Assembly (NCBI GenBank): GCA_025934375.1
Contig: JAICYD010000012.1
Location: 22,826 to 86,825, forward strand
Length of the DNA: 64,000 bases
Origin: Streptosporangiaceae bacterium
GTDB taxonomy: Bacteria; Actinomycetota; Actinomycetes; Streptosporangiales; Streptosporangiaceae
Direction of reading: 5' to 3'
Part shown: piece by piece, positions 26,036 to 35,326 of the stretch
Layout of the letters: the number at the start of each line of letters is the position of its first letter
How positions within the stretch are numbered: position 1 is the stretch's first letter
Notes under the pieces: model-generated
Told to the model about the DNA's origin: nothing
The model's input: only the letters and a program-made list of their open reading frames with translations
The model's database searches: none
Made by a program: the position numbers and the translations under genes

Positions 26036-26272
26036 GGTCGCAACGGGCAACGGTCAGAGCCACTCGCGGACCTGGTAAGCTATGCGCTAGCGACCCGAGG
26101 CCGTCAGCTGGCTCCGCTGGTCGCTTCATGCGCGTAAGATGGCCCGTCGGTTCCTGGCGGGCCAGGTGGATGGCGAGCTCGCCGCGCCCGCGATGGTCGA
26201 TCGTCGAAGGTCGAAGCCGTCGAAGGTCAAACCGGGGCATAGGGCACGCATAAGGGAGAAGAGAGTTCTCGG

Positions 26273-26578
26273 GTGTACGCGATTGTGCGCTGCGGCGGCA
26301 GGCAGGAAAAGGTCGCCCTCGATGACGTGCTCACCGTCGACAAGCTGGCGGAAGCCGAGGAGGGCGCGACCATCACGCTGCCTGCGCTCCTCGTGGTGGA
26401 CGGCGAGACGGTCATCACCGATGCGAGCGGCTACACGGTGACCGCCGAGGTCGTCGGCGAGGCGGCCGGGCCGAAGATCAACATGATCCACTACAAGAAC
26501 AAGAGCGGCTACAAGCGTCGTCAGGGCCACCGGCAGAAGTACACGCAGGTGCGGGTAACCGGGATCGAGAAGGCGTAG
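26273..26578 (+). CDS. rplU: 50S ribosomal protein L21
   Basis: A 101-residue protein of the large subunit. It opens with [18 protein letters not shown] and ends in the basic stretch [20 protein letters not shown] that binds 23S rRNA. The GTG start follows GGGAGAAGAG. rpmA follows after five bases, the universal rplU-rpmA pair. The 237 bases upstream contain no gene and probably hold the promoter and leader; TAAGAT at 26136 is a possible -10. Confidence 0.96.
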   Translation: MYAIVRCGGRQEKVALDDVLTVDKLAEAEEGATITLPALLVVDGETVITDASGYTVTAEVVGEAAGPKINMIHYKNKSGYKRRQGHRQKYTQVRVTGIEKA

Positions 26579-26583
26579 CGGAA

Positions 26584-26847
26584 ATGGCACACAAGAAGGG
26601 CGCGTCGTCCAGCCGTAACGGCCGTGACTCCAACGCGCAGCGACTCGGCGTCAAGCGGTACGGCGGCCAGGCGGTCAACGCCGGCGAGATCATCGTCCGC
26701 CAGCGCGGGACCCACTTCCACCCCGGCGACGGCGTCGGCCGTGGTGGTGACGACACACTGTTCGCGCTGGTCACCGGGGCCGTCAAGTTCGGCACTGTCC
26801 GTGGCCGCCGTGCGGTGAGCATCGTTCCCGGCGCGGGCCCGTCCTAG
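26584..26847 (+). CDS. rpmA: 50S ribosomal protein L27
   Basis: An 87-residue protein whose N-terminal tail reaches the peptidyl-transferase centre. The sequence [19 protein letters not shown] is the canonical actinobacterial start with no N-terminal prepeptide. GIRVRQRGT-type wording appears as [13 protein letters not shown]. It is cotranscribed with rplU and followed by a strong terminator. Confidence 0.97.
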   Translation: MAHKKGASSSRNGRDSNAQRLGVKRYGGQAVNAGEIIVRQRGTHFHPGDGVGRGGDDTLFALVTGAVKFGTVRGRRAVSIVPGAGPS

Positions 26848-26881
26848 ACGGTCCAGCTCAGGGAACGCGATACGCAGGCGT

Positions 26882-26914
26882 TGAAGGCGGGCCGGGTCAC
26901 CCGGTCCGCCTTCA
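26882..26914 (+). terminator. Hairpin terminator after rpmA
   Basis: TGAAGGCGGGCCGGG pairs with CCCGGTCCGCCTTCA around the loop TCA, with a single G-T wobble. It lies 34 bases after the rpmA stop and before obgE. Confidence 0.75.
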
Positions 26915-26939
26915 GTCATGCTTAGAGGGGATACACGTC

Positions 26940-28361
26940 ATGGCGGAGTTCGCTGACCAGGCGGCGCTGCGGGTGCAGGCCGGCGATGGAGGAGACGGCT
27001 GCGCCTCGGTTCACCGTGAGAAGTTCAAGCCGCTCGGCGGCCCCGACGGAGGCAACGGCGGGCGCGGCGGCGACGTGATCCTCGAGGTTGACGCCTCGGC
27101 ATCGACACTGCTGGACTTCCACCGCCGCCCAGTGCGCAAGGCGGGCAACGGCAAGCAAGGATCCGGCTCCAACCGCAGCGGCGCCGACGGCGGCGACCTC
27201 GTCGTCAAGGTTCCCAACGGCACGGTCGTCCTTGACCGGCACGGGAAGATCCTCGCCGACCTGATGGGGATCGGCACCCGGTTCGTGGCTGCCGCGGGCG
27301 GCAAGGGCGGCCTCGGTAACGCCGCGCTGGCCTCGCCCAGGCGCAAGGCCCCGGGGTTCGCGCTCAGGGGCGAGCCGGGTGAATCGCGAGAGCTTACGCT
27401 GGAGCTGAAGACGGTGGCCGACATCGGGCTGGTCGGCTTCCCCAACGCCGGCAAGTCCTCGCTGATCGCGGCCATGTCCGCCGCCCGGCCGAAGATCGCG
27501 GACTACCCGTTCACCACCCTCATCCCCAACCTCGGCGTGGTCGAGGCGGGCGACGTCCAGTTCGTCGTCGCCGACGTGCCGGGCCTCATCCCTGGCGCCA
27601 GCCAGGGAAAGGGGCTGGGCCATGACTTCCTCCGCCATGTCGAGCGCTGCTCCGCGCTCGTGCACGTGCTGGACTGCGCCACGATGGAGCCGGGCCGCGA
27701 CCCGATCTCCGACCTTGACGCGATCGAAGCGGAACTGGCCGCCTACGAGGAACTGACCGCCACCGGCACCCTGGTCACCGCCACCGGCGCCAACGCGGGC
27801 AGCGGCTTTGTCCCGCTCTCGCGGCGGCCCAAGCTCGTCGTGCTCAACAAGGTCGACGTTCCGGAAGGCCGCGAGCTGGCTGAGCTCGTCCGGCCCGAGA
27901 TCGAGGCCCGCGGGCTGGCCGTCTACGAGATTTCCGCCGCGACCACCGAGGGGCTGCGCGAGCTCGGCTTCGCGATGGCCGGGCTGGTCACCCAAGCCCG
28001 GGCGGAACAGCCCGAGCCGGAGCCGGCCCGCGTCATCATCCGCCCGGCGGCGGTCAGCGGCCCGGAGTTCGAGGTGGTGCGCACCCCGGAGGGCGCCTAC
28101 TTCATCCGCGGCGACAAGCCCCGGCGCTGGGTGCGGCAGACCGACTTCACCAACGAGGAGGCGGTCGGCTACCTGGCCGACCGGCTGGCCCGCCTCGGCG
28201 TGGAGGAAGCCCTGGCCAAGGCGGGTGCCACGCCAGATGATGATGTCCTCATCGGCGACGAGGACGACGCCGTCGTCTTCGACTGGGACCCCACCCTGGA
28301 GACCGGGCAGGGGCATACGCCCGGCCCGCGCGGCACCGACGCCCGGCTGCAGAACTGGTAA
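26940..28361 (+). CDS. obgE: GTPase ObgE/CgtA
   Basis: A 473-residue essential GTPase acting in large-subunit assembly, stress response and, in Streptomyces, onset of sporulation. The Gly-rich Obg fold covers about 1-160 ([18 protein letters not shown]). The G domain has G1 GFPNAGKSS at 166-174, G3 DVPGL and G4 NKVD near 302. The C-terminal OCT domain is at about 355-435, ending in an acidic tail. The ATG follows TTAGAGGGG. It lies in the conserved rplU-rpmA-obgE-proB block. Confidence 0.96.
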   Translation: MAEFADQAALRVQAGDGGDGCASVHREKFKPLGGPDGGNGGRGGDVILEVDASASTLLDFHRRPVRKAGNGKQGSGSNRSGADGGDLVVKVPNGTVVLDRHGKILADLMGIGTRFVAAAGGKGGLGNAALASPRRKAPGFALRGEPGESRELTLELKTVADIGLVGFPNAGKSSLIAAMSAARPKIADYPFTTLIPNLGVVEAGDVQFVVADVPGLIPGASQGKGLGHDFLRHVERCSALVHVLDCATMEPGRDPISDLDAIEAELAAYEELTATGTLVTATGANAGSGFVPLSRRPKLVVLNKVDVPEGRELAELVRPEIEARGLAVYEISAATTEGLRELGFAMAGLVTQARAEQPEPEPARVIIRPAAVSGPEFEVVRTPEGAYFIRGDKPRRWVRQTDFTNEEAVGYLADRLARLGVEEALAKAGATPDDDVLIGDEDDAVVFDWDPTLETGQGHTPGPRGTDARLQNW

Positions 28362-28386
28362 GAGAGCCGAACTTTCAGGGGAGCCG

Positions 28387-29559
28387 ATGAGCGAGGCCGC
28401 GGCCCGGCGGGACGCCTGCGCCACGGGGCCGGAGGATGGCGCCCGGCGGGAGGACATCGCCGGCGCGCCCCGGGTCGTCGTCAAGGTCGGGTCGTCCTCG
28501 CTCACGCGCCGCGGCGGCGCGATCGACGACGAGCGCATCGCGGCACTCGTCAGCGCGATCGCCGCCCGCGTCGCCGCCGGCGGCCAGGTGCTCCTGGTGT
28601 CCTCGGGGGCGATCGCGGCCGGGCTGGCGCCGCTCGGCCTGCCCCGGCGGCCACGGGACCTGGCCACCCAGCAGGCGGCGGCCAGCGTCGGGCAGGGGCT
28701 GCTGATCGCCCGGTACACGGCCGCCTTCGCGCTGCACGGACTGGGCACCGGGCAGGTGCTGCTCACCGCCGATGACCTGATGCGGCGTGGCCACTACCGC
28801 AACGCCCAGCGCACCCTGGACCGGCTCCTGGAGCTGGGAATGGTCCCGGTGATCAACGAGAACGACACGGTGGCCACCGACGAGATCCGGTTCGGCGACA
28901 ACGACCGGCTCGCGGCGCTGGTCGCCCACGTCACCCGGGCGGACGCGCTGATCTTGCTGTCCGACGTGGACGGCCTCTACGACGGCGACCCGCGTAAGGG
29001 GGGCGCCCGCAAGATCACCGAGGTGCACGGCCTGGCCGACCTGGCGGGGATCAAGGCAGGCCGCGTCGGTGCCAGCGGCATCGGGACCGGTGGCATGGCC
29101 ACCAAGGTCGACTCGGCGGCGATCGCGACCCAGGCGGGCATCCCCACCGTGCTGGCCGCCGCCCGGTGGGCGGCGCAGGCGCTGGCCGGGGAGCCGACCG
29201 GGACGTACTTCGCGCCGACCGGGCAGCGGCCGTCGACCCGGCTGCTGTGGCTCGCGCACGCCGCCGTTGCTCGCGGCACGCTGATGCTCGACACGGGGGC
29301 GGTGGCGGCCGTGGTCCAGCGCCGCGCGTCCCTGCTGCCGGCCGGCATCACCGGGGTCGCGGGCACCTTCGAGGCCGGCGACCCGGTCAACTTGTCCGGT
29401 GAGGACGGCACGGTCGTCGCCCGTGGCCTGGTCAGCTACGACGCCACCGAGATCCCCGGCCTGATGGGCCGCTCCACCAGGTGGCTGGCCAGCCGCATGG
29501 GCCCGGAGTACGAGCGCGAGGTAGTCCACCGCGACGACCTCGTCATTTTGGCTGGCTGA
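28387..29559 (+). CDS. proB: Glutamate 5-kinase
   Basis: First enzyme of proline synthesis, 390 residues. The amino-acid-kinase domain starts at about 29 (VVVKVGSSSLT), with SSGAIAAG, the NENDTVATDEIRFGDND substrate segment and GTGGMATKVDSA. A PUA domain follows at about 290-375 (LMLDTGAVAAVVQ, GLVSYDATEI). The ATG at 28387 with GGGGAG four bases upstream is preferred; the frame is open much further upstream inside obgE but is not coding there. proA, which commonly follows, is absent from the window. Confidence 0.95.
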   Translation: MSEAAARRDACATGPEDGARREDIAGAPRVVVKVGSSSLTRRGGAIDDERIAALVSAIAARVAAGGQVLLVSSGAIAAGLAPLGLPRRPRDLATQQAAASVGQGLLIARYTAAFALHGLGTGQVLLTADDLMRRGHYRNAQRTLDRLLELGMVPVINENDTVATDEIRFGDNDRLAALVAHVTRADALILLSDVDGLYDGDPRKGGARKITEVHGLADLAGIKAGRVGASGIGTGGMATKVDSAAIATQAGIPTVLAAARWAAQALAGEPTGTYFAPTGQRPSTRLLWLAHAAVARGTLMLDTGAVAAVVQRRASLLPAGITGVAGTFEAGDPVNLSGEDGTVVARGLVSYDATEIPGLMGRSTRWLASRMGPEYEREVVHRDDLVILAG

Positions 29560-29571
29560 CCCCGCAAACGC

Positions 29572-29611
29572 CGATCGCGCCAGCCGCCCGCTGGGGCGGC
29601 CGGCGCGATCG
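29572..29611. terminator. Bidirectional hairpin between proB and the M48 peptidase gene
   Basis: Two 18-base arms (29572-29589 and 29594-29611) with one mismatch around GCTG. It lies between converging genes and can serve both. Confidence 0.75.
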
Positions 29612-29627
29612 AGGCGCCTGGGGATGC

Positions 29628-30668
29628 CTAGTTGTTGTCGCCAGAACCCGAGCCGGTGTTGCGGTTGTTGCCGCCGAGGCGGTCGAACAGGCCGCCCACG
29701 GTCCGCGCGCCGGTCTCAGCGACGCCGCGCAGGATGCCCGCCAGCGGGTCCTCGGAGCGGTTCCAGGTGTCCTGGTAGGACTTGGCGGCGTTGCGCACCT
29801 CGTCGGTGAACTTCGCGTCACGGTCGTTGTCCCGGCGCGGGTAGTCCCCGCCGAGGATCCGGTCGTACTCACCGTTGGTGGCCCAGCGGTCGAGCTCCCC
29901 GAACCGGACGACCGCGTGCGGGTGCGTGGTGCCCTGCAACTGCAGCAGCTTCAGGATGCTGTCGCGCAGGTCCGGCACCGCGTCGTACTCGTGAGCCTGC
30001 TCGCGGAACGCGTCCGGGTTCAGCTCGGACAGGTGCGGGCCACCCGCCAGCTTCATCAGCGCACGGCGCCCGGCGTCCACGTCCTGGCAGGCCAGCAGGC
30101 CAGCCCGGTCACACGACAGCTCGGACTTGCGGAACCACTCCTCAAGACCCCAGATGATGGCGCGCAGCCCGAGGAAGCCAATGGGCATCCACGCGATCCG
30201 CGCGGCGAGGTTGATGAGGATCAGCAGCATCGTGCGGTACACCGCGTGCCCGGACAGGATGTGCCCGATCTCGTGGCCGACGACAAACCGCAGTTCCTCC
30301 TCGTCGTGCAGGTTCGCCAGCCCCGTCGTGATCACGATGAACGGCTTGTCGCGGCCAATGGCCATCGCGTTCACGATCGGACTCTGCATGACGTAGCACT
30401 CGGGCACGTCCGGCAGGTCGAGGATGTAGGCGCCATCCCGGACGAGGGCGTAGATGTGCGGGAACTGGCGCTCGGACACCTTCACGGCGCCGGCGAGGTA
30501 GGTGAGGCGCAGCGCGCGCTCGTTGATAAGGCCGAACAGCTTGCTCAGTAGCACGTCAAAGCCGCTCAGCTTGCGCAGCGCTACCAGCGCTGAGCGGTCC
30601 GCGGGATGCTCGTAGGCCCGCGAGCTAATCCCCGTGAGGCGGACACGTGCGCGATCAGGCACAGTCAT
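29628..30668 (-). CDS. M48-family zinc metallopeptidase
   Basis: A 346-residue HtpX-like peptidase. The zinc motif HEIGH is at 132-136 and the third ligand is probably Glu183 in [10 protein letters not shown]. Two hydrophobic stretches between them (about 143-158 and 161-175) suggest membrane association. The C-terminal 100 residues are hydrophilic, ending in Asn/Gly. The ATG has no Shine-Dalgarno sequence but TACCAT lies six bases upstream. It is transcribed against the flanking core genes. Such proteases act in membrane protein quality control; the substrate is unknown. Confidence 0.88.
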   Translation of the reverse strand: MTVPDRARVRLTGISSRAYEHPADRSALVALRKLSGFDVLLSKLFGLINERALRLTYLAGAVKVSERQFPHIYALVRDGAYILDLPDVPECYVMQSPIVNAMAIGRDKPFIVITTGLANLHDEEELRFVVGHEIGHILSGHAVYRTMLLILINLAARIAWMPIGFLGLRAIIWGLEEWFRKSELSCDRAGLLACQDVDAGRRALMKLAGGPHLSELNPDAFREQAHEYDAVPDLRDSILKLLQLQGTTHPHAVVRFGELDRWATNGEYDRILGGDYPRRDNDRDAKFTDEVRNAAKSYQDTWNRSEDPLAGILRGVAETGARTVGGLFDRLGGNNRNTGSGSGDNN

Positions 30669-30674
30669 ACTCGC

Positions 30675-30680
30675 ATGGTA
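30675..30680 (-). promoter_or_regulatory. Putative -10 box of a leaderless M48 peptidase promoter
   Basis: TACCAT on the minus strand, six bases before the ATG at 30668. Confidence 0.4.
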
Positions 30681-30770
30681 GTACCGCGGGAGAGCGCAGG
30701 ACAGGGTTCAGCGGAAATTCGCGCTATATCTCGACTTTCAATTCGTACGGTGATGGCTAGGAGACAGTCG

Positions 30771-31373
30771 GTGAATAACCCTCACGGGCGCAGACGGGTC
30801 GGGGTGATGGGCGGCACCTTCGACCCGGTCCACCACGGGCACCTTGTCGCCGGCAGCGAGGTGGCCCACATCTTCGGCCTGGACGAGGTGATCTTCGTGC
30901 CGACCGGCCAGCCCTGGCAGAAGGAGGGCCGCGCGGTCTCCCCGGCCGAGGACCGGTACCTGATGACGGTGATCGCCACCGCCTCCAACCCCCGGTTCAG
31001 CGTCAGCCGGGTCGACATCGACCGCCCCGGGCCTACCTACACGATCGACACGCTCCGCGACCTGCGGGAGGCGAACGGCCCGGACGCCGACCTGTTCTTC
31101 ATCACCGGCGCCGACGCGCTGGCGAAGATGCTGACCTGGCACGACGTGGACAAGCTGTTCTCGCTGGCCCACTTCATCGGCTGCACCCGGCCCGGGCACC
31201 GGCTGACCGGCGCGGGGCTCCCCGAGGGGAAGGTGTCCCTCGTGGAGATCCCCGCGCTGGCCATCTCCTCCAGCGAGTGCCGCAACCGGGTGGCCGCTGG
31301 CGAGCCTGTCTGGTACCTCGTCCCCGACGGCGTCGTGCAGTACATCGGAAAGCGAAACCTGTACCGGCGCTAG
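30771..31373 (+). CDS. nadD: Nicotinate-nucleotide adenylyltransferase
   Basis: A 200-residue enzyme that makes nicotinic acid adenine dinucleotide in NAD synthesis. The nucleotidyltransferase motif [11 protein letters not shown] is at 14-24, and the second phosphate-binding motif appears as [11 protein letters not shown] (the family's ISSTxIR) near the C-terminus. The GTG at 30771 has TAGGAGA seven bases upstream; an ATG at 30753 would add six residues. nadD followed by rsfS is the usual actinomycete order, here interrupted by an ABC operon. Confidence 0.94.
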   Translation: MNNPHGRRRVGVMGGTFDPVHHGHLVAGSEVAHIFGLDEVIFVPTGQPWQKEGRAVSPAEDRYLMTVIATASNPRFSVSRVDIDRPGPTYTIDTLRDLREANGPDADLFFITGADALAKMLTWHDVDKLFSLAHFIGCTRPGHRLTGAGLPEGKVSLVEIPALAISSSECRNRVAAGEPVWYLVPDGVVQYIGKRNLYRR

Positions 31374-31394
31374 CACGGGGTTTGTCGGCCGGCC

Positions 31395-31433
31395 GGGGGT
31401 CTGGGGGATTGGTGCGCGTCCCCCGGGAAACAC
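31395..31433 (+). repeat. GC-rich hairpin repeat, copy D (possible terminator)
   Basis: Pattern GGGGG-TCT-GGGGG-ATTGGTGCGCGT-CCCCCGGGAAACAC. It lies between the converging nadD and ABC-transporter genes, so it could terminate both. Confidence 0.6.
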
Positions 31434-31438
31434 GGTCC

Positions 31439-32353
31439 CTACTTGATGGAGCCGGCGGTCAGGCCGCCCACTACCCGCCCCTCGATCAGCGCGAACAAGA
31501 TGAACACCGGGATGGTGGCCACCAGCGACGCGCCGAACAGGTGCTGCCAGTCGACGGTGTACTGCCCGATGAAGGAGTCCAGCCGCACCGTCAGCGGGAA
31601 GTCATCGCTGCTGGTGGTCAGGGCCAGCGCGGAGATGAACTCGTTCCACGCCGAGATGAACGTGAAGATCAGCGCGGTCACGATGCCCGGCAGCGCCAGC
31701 GGCACGGTCACCCGCATGAGCGCGCCCACGCGGCCGTGCCCGTCGACCATCGCCGCCTCCTCAAGCTCATACGGGATCGACCCGATGTAGGCGTTGAGGA
31801 TCCAGATGGCGAAGGCGAGGTTGAACCCGGCGTTGACCAGGATCAGCGACCAGACCGGGTTGATGTTCAGCAGCCCGAAGGACAGGAACTCCTTGTAGAT
31901 GCCCACGATCAGCGCGGTCGGCTGCAGCATCTGGGTGGCCAGCACGAGCAGCAGGAACGCGCCGCGCCCGCGGAACCGGTGCCGGGAGGTGTAGTACGCC
32001 GCCGGCAGCGCGACCAGCAGCACCAGCACCGTCGAGCCGCCCGCGATCTCCAGGCTCACCCGCACGCTGGACAAGATCCCGTAGGCGGACCCCCACATGT
32101 TCGTGAGGTTCGACCACGCGAAGTGGTGCGGCAGGTAGTCGCGGTCGAACAGCTCGCGCTGCGGCCGCACCGACGTGATCAGCATCTCCAGGTACGGCAG
32201 CAGGAACAGCACCGCCACCACGTACGCAACGAGCGTGATGACCGCGGTCTTCACCGAGGGGAGCCGGGCCGGCCCCCGCCGCGCCCGGGCACCGCGCGCG
32301 GCCCCGGCGGCCTTCCCGGTGCTCGCGCCGGTCGTCAGGGTCGGTGCCGCCAT
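31439..32353 (-). CDS. Carbohydrate ABC transporter permease (MalG type)
   Basis: A 304-residue inner-membrane subunit of a CUT1-type importer. Six transmembrane helices are readable. The EAA loop that docks the ATPase reads EEAAMVDGHGRVGALMRVTVPLALPG. The family ending ALIEGRVVGGLTAGSIK is intact. The ATG at 32353 has GGAGGGGAG upstream; a GTG further up is inside the ribosome-binding region. It starts one base after the preceding permease stop. No ATPase gene is present, so a shared ATPase such as MsiK would be needed (known for this class in Streptomyces). Confidence 0.93.
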   Translation of the reverse strand: MAAPTLTTGASTGKAAGAARGARARRGPARLPSVKTAVITLVAYVVAVLFLLPYLEMLITSVRPQRELFDRDYLPHHFAWSNLTNMWGSAYGILSSVRVSLEIAGGSTVLVLLVALPAAYYTSRHRFRGRGAFLLLVLATQMLQPTALIVGIYKEFLSFGLLNINPVWSLILVNAGFNLAFAIWILNAYIGSIPYELEEAAMVDGHGRVGALMRVTVPLALPGIVTALIFTFISAWNEFISALALTTSSDDFPLTVRLDSFIGQYTVDWQHLFGASLVATIPVFILFALIEGRVVGGLTAGSIK

Positions 32354-32354
32354 C

Positions 32355-33326
32355 TCAGCTCCCCTCCGCACGGTTCCACCCGTTGACCCGCAAGAACACC
32401 ACGATGATCACCACGACCAGCGCGAAGTTGACGATCGACATCGCGGCCGCCTGCCCCACGAAGGTGCCCTTCAGGTCGTACATGAACACGGTGCTGGTGC
32501 TGGTCTCATAGCCGGGGCCGCCGCGCGTCATCTCCCAGATGATCGGGAAGGAGTTGAACACGTTCATCAAGTTGATCACCGTGGCGACGGCGAAGGCCGG
32601 GCGAAGCAGCGGCAGCGTGATGTGCCGGTAGGCGTACCAGTGGGACGCGCCGTCCACCCGGGCCGCCTCATACAGCTCCCCGGGGATGGACTGCAGCCCC
32701 GCCAGCAGGACGTACGTCGTGAACGGCAGCGAGACGAACACCGCCACGGAGATCATGCACGCCATCGCGATGTCGGGGTTGCCCAGCCAGTCCGGCGAGG
32801 AGGCGGTGAACGAGCCGATCAGCCCGATCTCGTGCAGGAACAGGTAGATGACGCCGCTGTCGGTCTTCAGCATCCACCGGAAGATCAGCGCGGTCATCAT
32901 CACCGACGCCGCCCACGGGGCAATGATCGCCCACCGGGTGAGGCGCCGGCCAGGGAACCGCTGGTTGTACAGCTGGGCCAGGCCGAACGAGATGACCATC
33001 GTGATGGCGACCACGGTCGCCACCCAGATGACGGTGCGCACCAGGATGCCCGGCAGGTTCGGGTTGCCGAAGATGGCGGAGAAGTTGCTCCCGCCGGCCG
33101 AGCCGATGTCGATGCCCAGCGGCGTGATGTGCCGGAACGAGGTCTGGATCATCGCGACGATCGGCCAGATCACCACGACGGCGATCAGCGCGATGGCCGG
33201 GCCGAGCCACAGCAGCGGCCGGAAGCGGGCCAGCTGCCTCCCGGGGGGACGACGACCCCCCGTACCCCCCGCCGCCCCGGCTCGCGCGCGCGGGCCGGGG
33301 CGGCGCGGCGACGGAATCGCCGACAT
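32355..33326 (-). CDS. Carbohydrate ABC transporter permease (MalF type)
   Basis: A 323-residue permease with six core helices and the EAA motif ELYEAARVDGASHWYAYRHITLPLLRP (quoted in part: YEAARVDGASHW). Its ATG overlaps the stop of the binding-protein gene as ATGA, indicating coupled translation. The 30-residue Gly/Arg/Pro-rich N-terminus contains a GC-rich hairpin repeat in inverted orientation and is not typical of the family. Confidence 0.93.
   Translation of the reverse strand: MSAIPSPRRPGPRARAGAAGGTGGRRPPGRQLARFRPLLWLGPAIALIAVVVIWPIVAMIQTSFRHITPLGIDIGSAGGSNFSAIFGNPNLPGILVRTVIWVATVVAITMVISFGLAQLYNQRFPGRRLTRWAIIAPWAASVMMTALIFRWMLKTDSGVIYLFLHEIGLIGSFTASSPDWLGNPDIAMACMISVAVFVSLPFTTYVLLAGLQSIPGELYEAARVDGASHWYAYRHITLPLLRPAFAVATVINLMNVFNSFPIIWEMTRGGPGYETSTSTVFMYDLKGTFVGQAAAMSIVNFALVVVIIVVFLRVNGWNRAEGS
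33233..33270 (-). repeat. GC-rich hairpin repeat, copy E (inverted, inside coding sequence)
   Basis: Minus-strand pattern GGGGGG-TAC-GGGGGG-TCGTCGT-CCCCCCGGGAGG. It encodes the GGTGGRRPPG segment near the N-terminus of the MalF-type permease. Confidence 0.6.
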
Positions 33327-34603
33327 CAAGAGCCGGTGGACGCGGTCTGCTGGATGGCGCCGAGCACCTGAGCCGGGTTGCCGGTGATGGCCTGCCCGAC
33401 CTGGGTCTTGATCTGGTTCTCGACCGTCGTCCAGTTCGCCGTCGTCGGGTAGTTGACCGAGTTGGCGATGTTGCCCAGGAAGGCGGCGAACATCGGGCTG
33501 TCCTTGCCCATCGCGGTCGCCGCGGTCTGCGTGGCGGGCAGCAGGTCGTACTCGTTGTCGAACTGCAGCTGCCACTTGTCCTGGTAGGCGAAGTCAAGGA
33601 ACGCCTTGATCGCGGCCTGGTGCGACGGGTTGGCGTTGAAGGCAACGATGTCGTCGTGGACGCCCAGCGTCGCCTTCAGTGGTCCTGCCTTGCCGGGGAT
33701 GTCCGCCGTGGCGTAGTCGCCGTCCTTGAGCACGCCCGCGGCCTGGATGATCGGGACCACGGCGGGGGAGCCGAGCACCATGCCGACCTTGCCCGCGGCG
33801 AAGTCGGACCAGACGTCCTTGCGGTCGGTGCCGCCCGGATTCGGCTGGGTGACCCCGGAGGCGGCCAGTTGCTTGAGGAAGGTCAGCGTCTCGACGTTGG
33901 CGGCGCTATTGATCACGTACTTACCGGATCCGTCCACGTAGCCGCCGCCGTTGCCGAGGAACCACAGCAGCAACTCAGCCTGGGCCTCCTCGCTGCCCAG
34001 CGGCAGGCCGTAGCCGATCGAGCCCTTGGCCTTGATCTTGGCGGCGTCCGATTGCAGCTCGGCCCAAGTCGTGGGCGCGCTCGCGATTCGCGCCGCGGCG
34101 AAGATCTTCTTGTTGTAATACAGCGCGCGGGTCGAGGTGGTGAAGGGGATGCCGTAGTCGCTGCCCTGGTAGGCGCCGTCGTTGAGGAACTTGGGGATCA
34201 GGTTGCTCATCGTGGACTGCGACAGCACGTCGGATACCTTGTAGATCAGGCCCGACTGGGCGTACGGCGGGGCCGGGTTCCCCTCCAGGATGTCCGGGTA
34301 CTGCTTGTTCTGGATCATCGTGGAGACCTTGGTCGGGAAGTCGTTCCAGTTGACCGTCTGCACCTTGACCGTGATGTTCGGATTCGCCGCGTGGAACGCG
34401 GTGGCGATGTCCTGCCAGTACTTGGTGGTGCTGTTGGCCGGGCCGGTGCCGTAGTCGGCGCCGTAGAACTGGAGCGTCACCGCTCCGCTGGAGCCTCCCG
34501 AAGCGCTGCCTGAGGCGCTCGAGCCCGAGCCCGAGCTGCATGCGGCCAGCGCGAAAAGGGCCGCGGTCCCAGTGGCGGCCGCGGCGATCAGCCGTGCTTT
34601 CAC
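33326..34603 (-). CDS. Sugar ABC transporter substrate-binding lipoprotein
   Basis: A 425-residue SBP_bac_1-type protein. A lipoprotein signal with lipobox LAAC (Cys22) is followed by a Ser/Gly linker and a two-lobed binding fold (VTLQFYGADYGTG, NPNITVKVQTVNW, YGIPFTTSTRALYYNKK). It captures an oligosaccharide or similar solute outside the membrane for the two permeases downstream. The substrate cannot be read from sequence. The GTG start has TTGGAG upstream. It is first gene of the operon, with a promoter candidate about 120 bases upstream. Confidence 0.93.
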   Translation of the reverse strand: MKARLIAAAATGTAALFALAACSSGSGSSASGSASGGSSGAVTLQFYGADYGTGPANSTTKYWQDIATAFHAANPNITVKVQTVNWNDFPTKVSTMIQNKQYPDILEGNPAPPYAQSGLIYKVSDVLSQSTMSNLIPKFLNDGAYQGSDYGIPFTTSTRALYYNKKIFAAARIASAPTTWAELQSDAAKIKAKGSIGYGLPLGSEEAQAELLLWFLGNGGGYVDGSGKYVINSAANVETLTFLKQLAASGVTQPNPGGTDRKDVWSDFAAGKVGMVLGSPAVVPIIQAAGVLKDGDYATADIPGKAGPLKATLGVHDDIVAFNANPSHQAAIKAFLDFAYQDKWQLQFDNEYDLLPATQTAATAMGKDSPMFAAFLGNIANSVNYPTTANWTTVENQIKTQVGQAITGNPAQVLGAIQQTASTGS

Positions 34604-34909
34604 GTCGTTACTCCAAACTGGCGGGGGAAGCCACGCACTGTCACGAGCGCCTGGCCTCGTTGAGTTCCCGGCGCCCGCTGCCGCGGCCTGCTGGCCGCGA
34701 GTCGTGTCCGGCCTTTTCTGGAAAGAAACTTACCTATTAATAAGACTGAGAGTCAACATACAGGTTCACCGCGAGCGCGCGGCTGGAGTCTCTTAAGCTA
34801 CACAAAAGCCACCAATATCACCCAGCTCGGGGCCGCGTCGTCTGGTTCGCCAGCGTGAGCATGGCATCCTAGAAAGGGAGCAACCGACCAAGGAGGCCGA
34901 GCCAACCAC
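34604..34909. other. Divergent intergenic region between the ABC operon and rsfS
   Basis: About 300 bases without a gene. The middle part (34721-34810) is clearly AT-richer than the surroundings and carries the promoter candidate for the ABC operon. AAGGAGG just before 34910 is the rsfS ribosome-binding site. No convincing LacI-type operator was recognised. Confidence 0.6.
34727..34756 (-). promoter_or_regulatory. Putative promoter of the ABC transporter operon
   Basis: On the minus strand TTGACT (34756-34751), an 18-base AT-rich spacer, and TAAGTT (34732-34727). This is the best sigma-70-like match in the region, 124 bases before the lipoprotein start. Confidence 0.4.
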
Positions 34910-35326
34910 GTGACTGCCACCGCACGGGCCATCGAGCTCACCGAGATCGCCGCACTGGCCGCGGCGGAAAAGCTCGCTCAGGACATCGTCGCCTACGACG
35001 TGAGCGACCAGCTAGCGATCACCGACGCGTTCCTGCTGTGCTCGGGGGCCAACGACCGGCAGGTGCGCTCGATCATCGACGAGGTCGAGCTCAAGATGAA
35101 GCTGGCGGGCGCCAGCGTGGTGCGCCGCGAGGGCGAGCGCGAGGGGCGCTGGGTCCTGCTGGACTTCATGGACGTCGTGGTGCACGTGCAGAATGCCGAG
35201 GAGCGCACGTTCTACTCCCTGGAGCGGATCTGGAAGGACTGCCCGCGGATCAAGCTGCCGGAGGCTGCCCTAGCAGGCACCCCGGGGCTAGCCGGCAACC
35301 CGGCGACGACAGGGGAGTCCCGCTGA
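34910..35326 (+). CDS. rsfS: Ribosome silencing factor RsfS
   Basis: A 138-residue DUF143 protein that binds L14 and blocks subunit joining during starvation. Family wording includes AAEKLAQDIVAYDVSD, DAFLLCSGANDRQVRSI and GRWVLLDFMDVVVHVQNAEERTFY (quoted in part: WVLLDFMDVVVHVQ). The GTG start follows AAGGAGG. A 28-residue Pro/Ala tail exceeds the usual end. The last codons overlap the start of the phosphatase gene. Confidence 0.95.
   Translation: MTATARAIELTEIAALAAAEKLAQDIVAYDVSDQLAITDAFLLCSGANDRQVRSIIDEVELKMKLAGASVVRREGEREGRWVLLDFMDVVVHVQNAEERTFYSLERIWKDCPRIKLPEAALAGTPGLAGNPATTGESR

Noticed and set aside
22595..26050. Very long open frame antisense to rne
   Set aside because: High GC leaves the opposite strand open; the text is Gly/Arg/Leu/Asp-biased shadow of the RNase E codons and has no domain.
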